In this document: positions 32,008 to 42,798 of the stretch, piece by piece
How positions within the stretch are numbered: position 1 is the stretch's first letter
Layout: the number at the start of each line of letters is the position of its first letter
NCBI GenBank assembly: GCA_964036045.1
Contig: OZ038385.1
Location: 24,636,853-24,700,852 of the forward strand
Reading direction: 5' to 3'
DNA: 64,000 bases
Origin: Eutreptiella sp. 'Long Island Sound 2002'
Lineage: Eukaryota; Euglenozoa; Euglenophyceae; Eutreptiales; Eutreptiaceae
The notes under the pieces: model-generated
The model's database searches: none
The model's input: the letters and a program-made list of their open reading frames with translations, nothing else
What the model was told of the DNA's origin: nothing
Translations under genes and position numbers: made by a program

Positions 32008-33182
32008 GCCCTGGGTAGCCTAAGCAAGGGTTATACCGTGTGCACAACTCGTGCGCTACAGCCCTTTGATGCATCATGTGTATGCAGGGAAGGGAGACGA
32101 AGGACAACATTTGTTTTTCGTATCATTAACCCACTTCTACCAAACATCACGAGACTCAACCAGGAGGTGAGCTCCTCCTGGGCTTACCTACCTTAGTCAC
32201 CACGCACCATGTGAATGCCGAAGGGAACACGAACGCAAGAACGACCCCAAGCGTTTAAACAACCTTACGGCGGGTTATGAACAACCCTAAACGATTAATG
32301 CATCGTCTGTCATGCATGCCCTTCTTACCTTGTTTCCTGCAGAAGAAGGAAGGGAATGGCGAGCAACTGGACAGCGCAAAACAAGCCTAAGCGTTTTAGG
32401 CGACCCCATTTTAGCGCTACGGCAACACGAGCACGAACAAGCACATTCCTTTCTGACCTGTGAAGAGAAGAGAAGGGTGGATTGCGGCTCAGGAAAAGCG
32501 CCACAACGTGTGAATGCCTAGATTAGGCACATGCATCGTGAGCACAGCGCATACACTAACCCTAGGTGCGCGCTGTGTGCTCCATTCGTTACACATACCT
32601 TTCATTTCAGTTTTGACCTGTGCAGAGCAAAGGAAGTGAATGCCCGGACCCCCAAGGAACGCAACGGTGACAACCCTGGCGTTTTAACGAAACTACCACC
32701 ACGAATGCAATGCATGCGTGTGACATGACACTAACATACCTGAGAGTTGGGTTGTCCACCTGCTCTGTTGTGTGGGGTTCTGTTCAATAGTTTTTCCTAA
32801 AGTTTACAACATTATTGATGCAATGGTGCAAAAATGTCTTTTAAAATCTTTAAAAACCACGGCTCATACCTTCTTTTTCAGGAGCCGTTTACGCTTGAGC
32901 AACTCCTTTTGGGAGTGCGCTCCTGTTGCGCTTGTCTGCGACTTTAGGTTTTGGCCTAAAAATGACCATTTCTAACGTTGTTTCGTCAATTTTTAGCGAT
33001 TTGACTTCTTAAATCGCTACCCCTTTCGCTAAACCACAAGATTGACTCCCTGTTGGTTGCATTTTCTCTTTTTTTCACCTCTTGGAGTTTTGTGCCCTCC
33101 ATTGGGAGTATTGCTCCACCCTGGCCCTTGGTCAGGACGTTTACTAAAACGCTGCTTCTGCAGCGATCGCCGTCCGCATTAG

Positions 33183-33272
33183 AGCGTTCGACTGTACCCT
33201 AGTGGGCAAGCATGTGTGCTGTACGGAGGGAGTCCTGGGTTCAAACCCCACTACCCCGAAATCTTAACCAAA
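33183..33272 (+). other. tRNA-like segment, possible SINE head
   Basis: The segment has a Pol III B-box-like GGGTTCAAACCCC, with a TAGTGGGCAAGC stretch in the A-box position about 45 bases upstream, and ends CACTACCCCG. It does not fold into a convincing complete tRNA by eye. Confidence 0.35.
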
Positions 33273-33488
33273 CGTTTTTGCCTCACGCTGGCACCTTTTG
33301 AGGAATGCCCCATCGAAGGGACATCATTCACGGTACATTACACTGTTTTTGAAGGGTACCTACAGTGTGATAGGCTTCTATGAACTGATGCGAATGTCTT
33401 TGGCTGGTTTGATGCATTTTCTGAGGTAATAGTGGGGAAATTTGAGCCTTTTTCCTTGGTCCTACTAGCTTGATCAACTAGTACTCCA

Positions 33489-33494
33489 GGGGGG
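33489..33494 (+). other. Gy1 polypurine tract
   Basis: GGGGGG directly precedes AGTAGGAAAA. In Gy3 the minus strand has GGGGGG followed by AGTAAGAAAAAG at the proven LTR edge. Confidence 0.6.
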
Positions 33495-33801
33495 AGTAGG
33501 AAAACGTCACTACCATGTCTTCTTTAGGGGACTTCATCCACGCCAAGCCCCCCCTAAAGGCCTTTTGTTGACGTTGAGACTAACTTAATCATTTTTATCA
33601 CTCTTTTGAAGTTTAAAGTACACTTTCTCAAAGTAACTAGGGTTATAACCCTAGCCTTCCCATGAAACTCACCCCTACCACTCAACTGAGCGGAGGTATC
33701 TTCCTTTATGGAGGTAATACCGAAATAAAGTAGGCACTTCATGCCTAAGGCCTTCTAGGTTACGCCTAGTGGTCCCCCACCTCAGGACCCCTATACTCAA
33801 C
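33495..33801 (+). repeat. Gy1 3' LTR, first part
   Basis: Start AGTAGGAAAAC is assigned by analogy with Gy3. It contains an 18-bp perfect palindrome, CTAGGGTTATAACCCTAG, at 33637-33654. It is interrupted by Tp1 at 33801; the continuation is at 43163 onward, but its end is not identified. Confidence 0.5.
33797..33801. repeat. Tp1 target-site duplication, left (TCAAC)
   Basis: TCAAC is repeated at 43163-43167, directly outside the two terminal inverted repeats. Confidence 0.85.
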
Positions 33802-33824
33802 CTTAGCCCAAGCAAACTGCACCC
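33802..33824 (+). repeat. Tp1 left terminal inverted repeat
   Basis: 23 bp beginning CTTAGCCCAAGCAAAC and ending in GCACCC; 22 of 23 bases match the right end. Confidence 0.9.
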
Positions 33825-33998
33825 TGTTTTGCGCGCCGAACGCGCAGAAAAGGACCGGTTCGCAACAGAGGAAAAAAACTATTTTTTTGGATGTTCGATG
33901 AACGTGATTTCGGGCGTAGTGAAATAAATTGCTTTTTTAGTGTTGTGCAACTCCGTGTTCCTCAATGTGACGTTTTTTTACATTTCTCTGGCGTTCTG

Positions 33999-34020
33999 AG
34001 TGCGCGAGGCCTCGCGCACT
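33999..34020. repeat. Palindrome P1
   Basis: Perfect 22-bp copy, AGTGCGCGAGG plus its complement, flanked TG/CA. Confidence 0.85.
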
Positions 34021-34223
34021 CAAGGTATTCAAAGTAGAGTTCATTACAAAACCTAAAAACCCGTAAGGACTGGCGTTTGCGGAAATACGCAGCTCCCACA
34101 CGGTATTCAAACTAGGATTGTGTTGCCCAAGGAGCATTGGAAGTGTATGACTGTCGGACTTCCCATGTAAGGCGAAACACATATACTGTAAAGTGAAAAT
34201 GAACTACAAATTTCGGCATCCGG

Positions 34224-34245
34224 CGTGCGCGAGGCCTCGCGCACT
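34224..34245. repeat. Palindrome P2
   Basis: Same as P1 except that the first base is C. Confidence 0.85.
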
Positions 34246-34409
34246 CAGGTCACGTTATGTATTAATTTACGGAAAGGATATGACGCGTACAATTGCACGT
34301 ACAACACCAGACAGACGAACACAGTTGAATCATTTCTGGTGTACGTGTGTGTAGACACAGTGTTGGTCAGATATAACACGGTATAGAACATTGCCCGGCG
34401 GAAACAATC

Positions 34410-34431
34410 AGTGCGCAAGGCCTCGCGCACT
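34410..34431. repeat. Palindrome P3
   Basis: One mismatch (AGTGCGCAAGG), the same variant as in the MITE. Confidence 0.85.
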
Positions 34432-34499
34432 CAAACGACGGAAGAAAATGAAAAAGCAGGCAGGTCAGGCTACGCCGGTATTTACCACCTGTGACATTC

Positions 34500-35830
34500 G
34501 ATTATACATCGGTAACCGTCGTCATATTTCTCAGGGGATCAGGGGAATGATTTGCTTTTTTGCTAACAGCCACTCGATGGCAGACGTGTCAAGTTCATGG
34601 CATCGCGCTCATCACATGGCACACGGGTTAAGGCTTACTCCTCTCTCCAAGCTCAGATGCCTAGATTCGTGTCAACGCAATTCGCATGGATCAAAGGACA
34701 CGCGGGATTTCAGGGAAATGAATGTTCTGATCTATTCTCCAAGTGGATTGCATACAGTTCATCATCCTCCCCTGAGTTGCAACCCCCACCCCCCTTGGGA
34801 ACTGTATCCTCCGGTAGCTTGCCTGTCTGCCACCGCCTGACCACCTCTGTATCAAGGGCCCTCATCCCCCGCCATCACCACCACAACATTCACGTGCCGT
34901 CCAGTTTTTTCTTCTACAAGCACTCATCGTGGTTCTCTGGACTCCCCTTCAAATGGTCGTCTGGCAACATGAATTTTTTACTTATGCATTCCACAACGAC
35001 CTAACTCCCCGAATATGTCACAAATGCTCACAACCACACGCCCTCGATGTAGCCTCCTTCCTATCCCACTGCCCTAGCGCTGACCACATTGTGCAAAGCT
35101 TCATACATGCGTGGCCTCCGCCTTTCAACCGAGTAGCAAGCATCTGGTCGGCCTAGTGCTCCCACCAAGGAGACAAACGAGATTTCGTCAAGCTCCTGGT
35201 GCCCTCCACCCTGTACGAAGCCATGATTACACCCACAACAGGCGAAAACAAACCCCAGCGCATCTTGTCTTCTAAAAATGCACTCCCCCGGCGCCAGCAA
35301 AAGTTGAAAGACGCTCTGTCCAAAGCACTCACTTGGCTAGCCGAAGATCCTCCCCCCCTCCCGCGCCCCCCCCCCCCCCAAGGCCCCAACACCTGGGGCA
35401 AACCAAACAGCATCTACAGCACGTCACACACCCCACGGGCGCACAGCGAATACCACTATCCCTTGCCCCCGGACCACCTGCCAAACTCAGTCCAATCCCC
35501 CCCCTCAAAAAAACAACGCACCCACAAAAACAAAAAGCCCATGCATCCCAAACAAAAACCCACGAAACGCGACCGGGACACTGAAGATCCCCCACCACGC
35601 AAAACTGGAAGTGACACCTACGCCCCTAAACCGGTGGCACCCCCCCAACCCCCCGGCGCTGACAGCTCCAACCGACGGATTACTGATTTCTTCCGAGCTC
35701 CAGCCCCCCGTCTATCTTCGGCTGAGCTGCGTCCGTCAGCAAGATCAACGCCGGGATCTTTTTCGCTCCCCCCCATCGCTTGCCCTACCCCCCCCCAGCA
35801 AGCGGTTTCATCTCGGCCAATAACAGAGTG
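34500..35830 (+). pseudogene. LINE fragment: RNase H domain, zinc finger and proline-rich tail
   Basis: FAWIKGHAGFQGNECSDLF (about 34684-34740) is the C-terminal RNase H motif of LINE ORF2 proteins, and FFANSHSMAD in another frame near 34560 is its upstream Asp motif changed to Asn. A C-terminal zinc finger reads ICHKCSQPHALDVASFLSHC (about 35017-35076). A frame from 35199 carries a proline/lysine-rich tail to 35831. Frames shift at least twice. It is probably a 5'-truncated LINE inserted in Tp1; I cannot fix its borders. Confidence 0.6.
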
Positions 35831-35831
35831 A

Positions 35832-37223
35832 ACCCTAGCCGAGCTAACGAGGCCCCTACCCCTTCCAGTCACTCATTCCACTTCTCAGCCTTTTTCCCCA
35901 TCCATTGCTATCATGTGGTACCTCGGCATCCACGGGTGTTATGAACCTGAAAGTCTTGGATACTACTATTGCTGGTTTTGGGTACCTGAACCCCGCTAGC
36001 CGTCCCCTGAAATCCTGTGGTACCTGGACTGAATGTATACAGCACTCGAGTGCACCCAGCCCACCCGCAATCGGCGTTTGTCTTGGCGTTGCACGCGGAC
36101 AGCCTGATAATGCACCCTAGGAGACCCTTTCTAATCCCTTCGAACACTGAAGTCAGTTTGTGAGGCACTGATCCATTACACACAGCGGTCGCGACTACCG
36201 AACACTTGGTCATCTCTGCGAGCTCCCTCCTGCCGCGACGTACACACATCTCCCAGCGGTCGGGTGTGGAGACAGCGACCGCGTCATTACTACGGTAAGG
36301 CCACCACAAGCGTCATCAGTGTTCTCGGAACTGGATCCAGATCTCCCCCCCCTCCTCCAGAATGCTAACTCGACTGTCGTCCTTCGACCACGACTGTTCT
36401 CGGGCTCTGTCAGTCAGTCTACCCATCAGTGGGACCCCTATTGCGCGTTGAAGCTTTCTCTGCTTAGGACCATCACTTCGCCAGAGATGATAACCGAAAA
36501 TAATTGTTCACATAGACGAATATGCATTCTACCCCGGTCCCCTCCGAGATCCTTCTCTATGTCTGCCTGCACACTTCACAGTAGTTACCGATTTGTTCCA
36601 CCAATTGAGTAAGCCTTGGCTGATTTTATCCACACCATCACGTCTTACATCACAGCGCCTCCGTTCCTCCCCTTGATCCTGATTTTTCCCTGTCACGCCT
36701 CCACTTCTCTATGCAACCAACCAGGCACCCAAACGGGCGCGCGCCAAGGCAACCTCGCTCTCTTCAACCCTACCCATCCATGACAGGGCGAGTTCCGAGG
36801 TTCCTCCATGGCTACACCCCTCACATAGTGCTAGGGAGAGCCAAGCACGTTTGTATTTACACTTCACTCTGATTGAGGGCTGTGTCCCTGTCCGGACATT
36901 AAACTGGCTGTACAGATAAAAAAAAAGACGTGTCCAGTTCTAGTACCGGCCGTAGCCTTCGCTGCCCGACAGATATGGTTTTTTTTTCCAACTGGGTTTA
37001 AAGACGGAAACAGAACAGGAAATTGTGGTTGCGAAAACGGTTTTCGGTTACTGGGAACGGAGCGCACGCAGACACCAAATACAATTTGCGGCGGCAGCAC
37101 GTGCACCAGAAATGACGACAGGAAAAGGCCAGATGTTTTCAAACACACTTTTTTTAAAGATCGCTGTGCGAAACGATAATTAAAATATGTGTGCAAATTT
37201 AATTCCACAGAGAAAAACGCAAA
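35832..37223. other. No gene recognised
   Basis: This part probably contains the rest of the LINE 3' region and the Tp1 promoter upstream of the transposase. Poly-A-like ATAAAAAAAAAGACG at about 36914 is the only notable feature. A minus-strand frame at 36864-37379 is a shadow of the transposase region. Confidence 0.35.
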
Positions 37224-39221
37224 ATGCCACTTCGAGCCAGAAAATCCGTAACGCATCGAATGATAGCAGAAGTAAGCAAGAGAGCAGCAGTAAAACGAGT
37301 GGCATGCGCGGCAGAACCAGCATACCAAACAGCAGACGACCTGTGGAAAGGACTGAAACAAAACAACTTGGCGGCGCAACTGGTGTTAACAGTTGCACAG
37401 CGGCTCAGGTTCAACAAAACAACGCGCCACAGATTACCAGCAGCTAAAAGGCCGGAGGACAAGCGCTGGGTGCGCATTTTGCAACAGGAGGGCTGGAACC
37501 TGTACCTGTTGATGCGTCAACGGGCAGTACCAAACAGGAAAAAACCGGGAAACACAACAGAGTACCTAACGCAAACAGAAAGACGAACAAAAGTACGACT
37601 TGGGCAAGCAGACGCTGCCGCAGATACAGTGGACGAACAGGCAGCAGCAGCACTTAAAGCAACGTGGTCACTGGTGCTTTCGTCGTGTTGCGTGCTGTGG
37701 ATAGACAACTGGTACCGGGCACAATACACGACACACCCAGACAAAAGTGACCGGTCGCAAAACTGTACTGCAATGGCAGTACTTCAACTGAACCAGAGGC
37801 CCACATATTGGGCAGGACATCCAGCCATTGAGGACCTGGCAGCACGGATAACGACAGTCGCAAGGGCTCTGCAACAGCGCGAACAAAGAATCCCCCAGAC
37901 TTTGCGTGACATGGGGTATGCAGATGGGTGTGTACCAGACACCGGAAATGTGAGAGCACCGTTGGATGTGAGGAGGTATGCAAGGACTGTGCAGGCACCG
38001 GTGTGGCGCCCGTTTGCCCTGTCAAAAGAAAAGGTAACTGGTGGTGTTGGTCTGTTAAACTTGTTACACTTTGCAAAGGACGTACCACAGCAGACAAACA
38101 GAGTTCTACCGCTGTTGGTTGACGAAAACATACACTACAGGATACTAAAGTTGTTGTACGGTGCCAAGAACCAACGATGGAACATGCGTGCGTACCTGCG
38201 TTATGTGCCTGTAGTTTACGGTGTCTGGCATGCCTACAAGTTCGTTGTTACTCATACTTTTCGCGTGTTCTGGCCTATACTAACCTACCTACGGAAAGGT
38301 CTGCTACGACCTGGTTCAACCATACTATCATACCCCAAACTGATGGTTATGGAAAAAACTATTGCTGCGCTGATGCTTGCCACACCCAGAATACTACGCC
38401 CGTATGGGCGCAAGGCACAAGCTGCACCCGCGATCAGTGGTCGTGACACTGCGCATGCCCACAGGGCAGCAGTGGCAAATGCAGTCTTGCATTTGTTGTC
38501 AAAATGGTGCCCGTTGTTGTTGTACTTGGGCCACGTGGTACCAGAATGCAACTGGTCGGGGGAAAACAACGGTACAGGGTCAGGAGCTCAGGAGGTGTTG
38601 CAGTTGAGTTTGTGTCTTTTGCGGAGGCTGCGTCGAGGACCGTGTGACACCGTACTGAAGTACAAACGCACAATCATGTGCACATTGTTGTACAACAGCA
38701 AGTGGCACCAGGACCTGCCCGGTCAGGCACACTCAGAGGAGTTTGGAGAAGGGATGTTGAGCAAGCTGGTGCGGGACAAGGCGAGAAACACGGGTTCTGT
38801 TACTGTTGAGGAGGTGGAAAACCACTACTTGTTACTAAAGGTTGGTCCTGGTGGCAAACGCGTGGGGATGCAAAACGTTCCCAAGAACCTGGTACACAGG
38901 ATGCGACAACGACTGAGAAGATTTTTGGCGACAAACCGGATTTGCATGGCCTACGTGGAATGGGAGTCCAACAGAGTCAGCACCGTTGCAACTTCGTGGC
39001 CGCGGAGGTTACCGAGATTTCCACCCTCACCTACACAACCCCTTGGTTACGACCACTACTGGCTACTTGATCACAGCGTACTAGATGCCCTCATTGACCA
39101 GAAAACAAATCCCCCCAACCAATTGAAACGGAAACTGGATGCTGTTGTGGGGCGGAGAACAGATGTGGATGCCGACAGACAGGAAGCAGCAACACGCAAC
39201 ATGCGGCAACGCTTGCGGTAA
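37224..39221 (+). CDS. Putative Tp1 transposase, 665 codons
   Basis: The frame starts at an ATG in a favourable context (AAAATGC), is intact and ends in TAA. The N-terminal 150 residues are very basic and may bind DNA. Residues 154-163 read SCCVLWIDNW (Asp161), 296-306 read LPLLVDENIHY (Asp300) and 331-339 read VYGVWHAYK (His336). This order, an Asp-Asn, then a polar Asp box followed by R, then a Gly-x-x-His strand, resembles the pattern in DUF6589-like transposase proteins, where GDQLT and PGxFH occupy the last two places. The catalytic Glu is not identified. The protein would act on the CTTAGCCC ends. This is a distant, motif-level resemblance only. Confidence 0.55.
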   Translation: MPLRARKSVTHRMIAEVSKRAAVKRVACAAEPAYQTADDLWKGLKQNNLAAQLVLTVAQRLRFNKTTRHRLPAAKRPEDKRWVRILQQEGWNLYLLMRQRAVPNRKKPGNTTEYLTQTERRTKVRLGQADAAADTVDEQAAAALKATWSLVLSSCCVLWIDNWYRAQYTTHPDKSDRSQNCTAMAVLQLNQRPTYWAGHPAIEDLAARITTVARALQQREQRIPQTLRDMGYADGCVPDTGNVRAPLDVRRYARTVQAPVWRPFALSKEKVTGGVGLLNLLHFAKDVPQQTNRVLPLLVDENIHYRILKLLYGAKNQRWNMRAYLRYVPVVYGVWHAYKFVVTHTFRVFWPILTYLRKGLLRPGSTILSYPKLMVMEKTIAALMLATPRILRPYGRKAQAAPAISGRDTAHAHRAAVANAVLHLLSKWCPLLLYLGHVVPECNWSGENNGTGSGAQEVLQLSLCLLRRLRRGPCDTVLKYKRTIMCTLLYNSKWHQDLPGQAHSEEFGEGMLSKLVRDKARNTGSVTVEEVENHYLLLKVGPGGKRVGMQNVPKNLVHRMRQRLRRFLATNRICMAYVEWESNRVSTVATSWPRRLPRFPPSPTQPLGYDHYWLLDHSVLDALIDQKTNPPNQLKRKLDAVVGRRTDVDADRQEAATRNMRQRLR

Positions 39222-39232
39222 CTGACACCCGC

Positions 39233-39254
39233 AGTGCGCGAGGCCTCGCGCACT
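39233..39254. repeat. Palindrome P4
   Basis: Perfect copy, 11 bases downstream of the transposase stop codon; could act as a hairpin in the 3' end of that transcript. Confidence 0.85.
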
Positions 39255-39272
39255 AAGCGTTACGAAAAACAG

Positions 39273-39455
39273 GTATGTAATGCGATGTGAGTGCGCGAGG
39301 CCTCGCGCACTGAGTAGTTCGCTAAGTCCCGTGGAATTAGTCACAACAAAGACGGTTGTAAAACAGATTTGCGAAAACGACCTGCAAAATACCGTTTCGA
39401 CTGATTTCAGAGTTCAAATGACTGTGTTTCATGTCCTGCCATTTGCCCTTTTCAG
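39273..39455 (+). other. Putative 5' UTR intron of the second Tp1 gene, 183 bp
   Basis: AG/GTATGT at the start and TTTGCCCTTTTCAG/G at the end, 15 bases before the ATG at 39471. It contains palindrome P5. Confidence 0.55.
39290..39311. repeat. Palindrome P5, inside the 5' UTR intron
   Basis: Perfect copy, flanked TG/GA. Confidence 0.85.
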
Positions 39456-40237
39456 GTATTTTTTGGCATCATGAGTGAACTAGGGTCGCCAGAACGTCCA
39501 GCACCAGACGCAGAGGCCATGGAGTCGTCACCAGGGACCGACCAAGGGGACACGCAGAAGAAAGGACGCAAAGGAAAGAGTGAGAAGACAATACCGGAGA
39601 TGAAGCTCACAGTCGACGTGCAACAGTGGCTGCGGCAGGAAAATGGTAAAGCCGTGAAGGTAAAGATTACTGATTTGAAATTGACAAGACCAAGGAGCGC
39701 GGACAAATCCGATCCATCAACTATGACGACAATGCCAGGAAGGTGACGGGATACCAAGCACTACCACCACCTGGTCCGTTGCGCGTAACGGCATGGGAGG
39801 ATAGTGGTATGACTCGCTTCGCGTTCGATCGAAGACGTTTCTTCTCTTTGCTTCGCTACATGATTTGCTTCCCAGATGGCTCACTTTACATTCTGAATGG
39901 TCAACAAGGCACAGAAACATGCAGAAAGATTCAGGAACTGCGTCTCGCAGAAGCCAAAGAATTGGAGGACCGGCAGGAGTTTTGCTACGTTGACATTCTG
40001 AAGTACGAAAGGCCTTGGAGGATCCGATCCAAGGTTGCAGGATTGCAACAAGCTCGCAGCCAGTCTGTGATGTGGCTTCCGCTGTCCGAGCTACTGGACA
40101 ACATGTTGTTGTACATTGAGGACCAGAAGCGGGAAAAAGAGCCACAAGATTTCGAGCGGTTCAAGATTGCTGTTGTCCAGGCTGCCGTCAACTTTGGGTT
40201 TCTTGCACCCGAGGCTTTGGAGGAAGCAGGACACACA

Positions 40238-40310
40238 GTATGTATTCGTGTATCGCAGGGTTATAGTGCGCGAGGCCTCGCGCACTCCATGACACTGTTT
40301 TCCCTCGCAG
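40238..40310 (+). other. Intron 1 of the second Tp1 gene, 73 bp
   Basis: GTATGT...CCCTCGCAG; splicing keeps the frame (ACA/AAC). Contains palindrome P6. Confidence 0.8.
40265..40286. repeat. Palindrome P6, inside intron 1
   Basis: Perfect 22-bp copy. Confidence 0.85.
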
Positions 40311-40614
40311 AACTCGACATTCAAGAACTGGAGGGACATCTTCTCCCTGGCGTATTACTGCGGCCGTGAGGCGGTTACTGGTATGAAGAACCTCGAGAGT
40401 AAGAGCAGGAAAGAGGACGTTACAAGGAATGCCTTCAAGAAGCTGGAGGGGCTGCATCTACCCAGCTTATTGCAGAACGTCTGTGCGCATATGAACCTGG
40501 AGGACTCGACCTTACGCTCCACCCAGAACTACATTGGCGCGCTGATTACGGAACAATTGGTTATTTTCCATCTTGACCATCCGGACAATAAGCTGTATGT
40601 CAACCAGAACGCAG

Positions 40615-40685
40615 GTATGCGTCAGTGTCGCAGCTTCAGTGCGCGAGGGCTCGTGCACTCAACCACCTTTTTCACATCCGCACAG
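40615..40685 (+). other. Intron 2 of the second Tp1 gene, 71 bp
   Basis: GTATGC...CATCCGCACAG; the split codon G/CT is restored. Contains palindrome P7. Confidence 0.8.
40638..40659. repeat. Palindrome P7, inside intron 2
   Basis: Two substitutions from the consensus (AGTGCGCGAGGGCTCGTG...). Confidence 0.8.
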
Positions 40686-41363
40686 CTGCCGATGCGAAGA
40701 TCCGAGCAGAAGTTGCAGCACTGGGCACGACGCAAGTAAAAGTTGGGCTGGGAAATTGGGGTTATTGGGAGGACGCAAAAAGTACGAAGTTTCGGTCGCC
40801 GTGGCCAAAGTGGAAGACTTTGACCGGTGCACCTCTTTGGCGGACCTCCATTACTGCAGACGCTGGCCGTGCGGAAACAACTGCAAAGGAAGACTGAGGC
40901 ACCATCATTGGCACCGCCACAGACACAGCTGAGTACTGGCGATGTGATCAATGTCTCCAAGCAGGACGAGCTAGGGAGCAAATTCGCTTTGACGGCATGC
41001 CGTATTGAGGATATTGAAGAGACACCACCAACCCGTTTCCGGGATCTGCAGTACCCGTTGTGGGTCATCAACGCTGACCTTTTCGTTCAATATGACTCTG
41101 CAGGATTTGTTCCGAAGTGGCTGTTTGATGTGATGCTGGGGAAGGACGTCATTTTCTATGGCGAGGCTGATCTTGTGCACCGTATTGCCCGCGACATGCA
41201 GAGGCTGTGGCGTATGGAGAAGGACAAGGATCCAACCACAGTGCCATTCTACCATGCCCGGTTGCCCCTATACTCTTGGTTATCGGGTCCCGTGACCAGC
41301 AATATGTATCAGTTCGACGAGCACTGTATGTCGATCGGAACAACGAGTCGCTGGGATAAGCAG

Positions 41364-41460
41364 GTATATCTGCTTCTTTCGCCGGTTACGATGCCGTTGT
41401 GTGCGCCAGGCCTCGCGCACTGCTGCCTCCGTTATTGGTCTTTATTCATCACATTTACAG
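41364..41460 (+). other. Intron 3 of the second Tp1 gene, 97 bp
   Basis: GTATAT...CACATTTACAG; splicing keeps the frame (CAG/TTG). Contains palindrome P8. Confidence 0.8.
41400..41421. repeat. Palindrome P8, inside intron 3
   Basis: Two changes from the consensus (TGTGCGCCAGG then a consensus right half). Confidence 0.8.
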
Positions 41461-42336
41461 TTGCCGAACTATCTGACGTATTCCGCTGGACATTTCGAAG
41501 AGATGCAGAACAAGAACCTAGGTGGTTTCATGCCTCTGATTCACGTGCTGTGGTACCTGGACAAAAATCTTTTGGGCAGTGGGCATGCTGATGCAGTAGT
41601 TGCTGTGGACGACACGCCTGCGATGACCGCAAAGATTGCGATGTTGGAAGAGACGAAGAGGACTAAAGTGGAGTTTCTGGCTGTTTCAGCGATCAAGCAA
41701 AAGGACCTTGCGAATGCCGTTGGAGGTGCTCTGCAGCATGCGATCATCATGCGGTACATGTTGGAGGCTGATCAGACGGAGCAGGGAGCAACAGCTGCAA
41801 CTTGGGATACTCAAGAAGAGTGGTCTCTGCGTGGCATTCCACTGTGGGTTCTGCACAGCAGCCGAGGATATGAAGGGCACCAGAAGGTGCAGGCTGCAAA
41901 AGCCGTTCAGGAAGATGTCGTGACTGAGGCCCCCGCTGACGACACTGAGCCTGTTGCGCCTGCACCTACCTTGCCAATGCACGCCAAGGTGAAGAAGACT
42001 GCCAAAGTTATACCAGATCAGGGTACTGCAGCCGGAAAAGGAACCCCCTCGAGTAGCAAGAAGCAGGCGAAAGGAAAAGACAAGGAATCGGACAAGCCCG
42101 GAGAATCAGACGATGACGATGCCGACCAGGAGGAGGAAGAAGAGGATCCGGAGCAAGTACTGGAGACCCAGCCGAAGCGCAAGCGGGCACCCGCCGCTCA
42201 CTTCGACGCAAGTCCCAAATCTTTCTGAGTGTCTATTTTTTTTCGACTGATGAGGGCCTAGTGTTGGGCCGAAACCGGTCTCGTTTTTTGGCTTTGTTTG
42301 TGGACGCTTGCATGTGAGCCGTGTGTGAAGTAGCCT

Positions 42337-42597
42337 GTGACCACCGCTAATTTTCTGATTGAGGACCCCTTCTCAGGATTTTCCGGCGAGGACAAGCTCA
42401 AAGCTCATCCCAAAAAATTCCAAAAACCGACGAAGAAAACGAAGACTGCTGCGAGTGCTAGTGCAGAGTTCAAGCCGCCGTCGCGTTCTGGTGCCCAGCC
42501 GTCTCGTGGTACCATTGCCTCCCCAACTGGGACACGTGTGGTGGCAAGAAACCTCGGTTCCAGGTTGGCTAAGGTTGCAGGACCGAAAACGAAATAA
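42337..42597 (+). other. Small basic open frame of Tp1
   Basis: The frame encodes about 86 residues rich in Lys, Ser, Ala and Pro (KKFQKPTKKTKTAASA) and ends in TAA. It has no ATG at its start. CCCCTTCTCAG at 42368-42378 could be a 3' splice site, making this a terminal exon. It could also be non-coding. Confidence 0.25.
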
Positions 42598-42639
42598 GTC
42601 ACCATTAACCCAAGTGTTTCGCCTCTTTTTGCAGTCATG

Positions 42640-42661
42640 TGTGCGCGAGGCCTCGCGCACT
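42640..42661. repeat. Palindrome P9
   Basis: Consensus except for the first base (T); lies just after TTTTTGCAG, a possible 3' splice site. Confidence 0.8.
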
Positions 42662-42798
42662 CGCCTTCGACGTGAATGCAATTATATGCCCTTAAGGGCT
42701 TGAGCATTTTTGCCGAGCTTTTATTTCAGTGTTTGTGCGATGTGCACTTCCTGTCCTGTTTTTGTTGTCTTCTATACACAATTGTTTCCGTGACCTTG

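Larger units (their letters stand above)
30621..33494 (+). other. Gy1 3' untranslated region
   Basis: No gene is visible in this 2.9-kb stretch. Blocks from about 31150 to 32030 match the 3' UTR of Gy3 (47190-46300, opposite strand), for example around TTTGGGGAAGACGGC. It also holds two conserved inverted repeats, a minor 8-bp stem at 32163-32184 (CCAGGAGG...CCTCCTGG), and a tRNA-like segment near 33183. Confidence 0.65.
26440..33801 (+). mobile_element. Gy1, right part
   Basis: Continuation of Gy1 after Gy2: second half of the methyltransferase-like domain, RT, RNase H, integrase, chromodomain, 3' UTR and the first 307 bp of the 3' LTR. The LTR is cut at 33801 by Tp1 and resumes at 43163. 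Confidence 0.8.
39471..42228 (+). pseudogene. Second Tp1 gene: four coding exons, function unknown
   Basis: Exons are 39471-40237, 40311-40614, 40686-41363 and 41461-42228. Translation crosses each intron in phase: EEAGHT to NSTFKNWRDIFSLAYY, YVNQNA to ADAKIRAEVAAL, and SRWDKQ to LPNYLTYSAGHF. The product, about 750 residues, has a charged N-terminus, an alpha/beta middle without known motif, and an acidic, Lys-rich C-terminus with DDDDADQEEEEEDPEQ and a candidate nuclear signal PKRKR. The frame is broken by a 1-base shift near 39680 (before DKTKERGQIRS) and by at least two shifts between about 40760 and 40870, so this copy is inactive or carries sequencing indels. It may be an accessory protein for transposition. 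Confidence 0.6.

Noticed and set aside
33637-33654. Perfect palindrome CTAGGGTTATAACCCTAG as a functional site
   Set aside because: Single occurrence in a decayed LTR; no second copy in the window to support a role.
35199-35831. Proline-rich plus-strand frame as a separate gene
   Set aside because: Its composition follows the C-rich sequence and it lies directly downstream of the LINE zinc finger, so it is treated as the LINE tail.
36864-37379. 171-codon minus-strand frame as a cysteine-rich membrane protein
   Set aside because: It is antisense to the start of the intact 665-codon frame and has no supporting feature.
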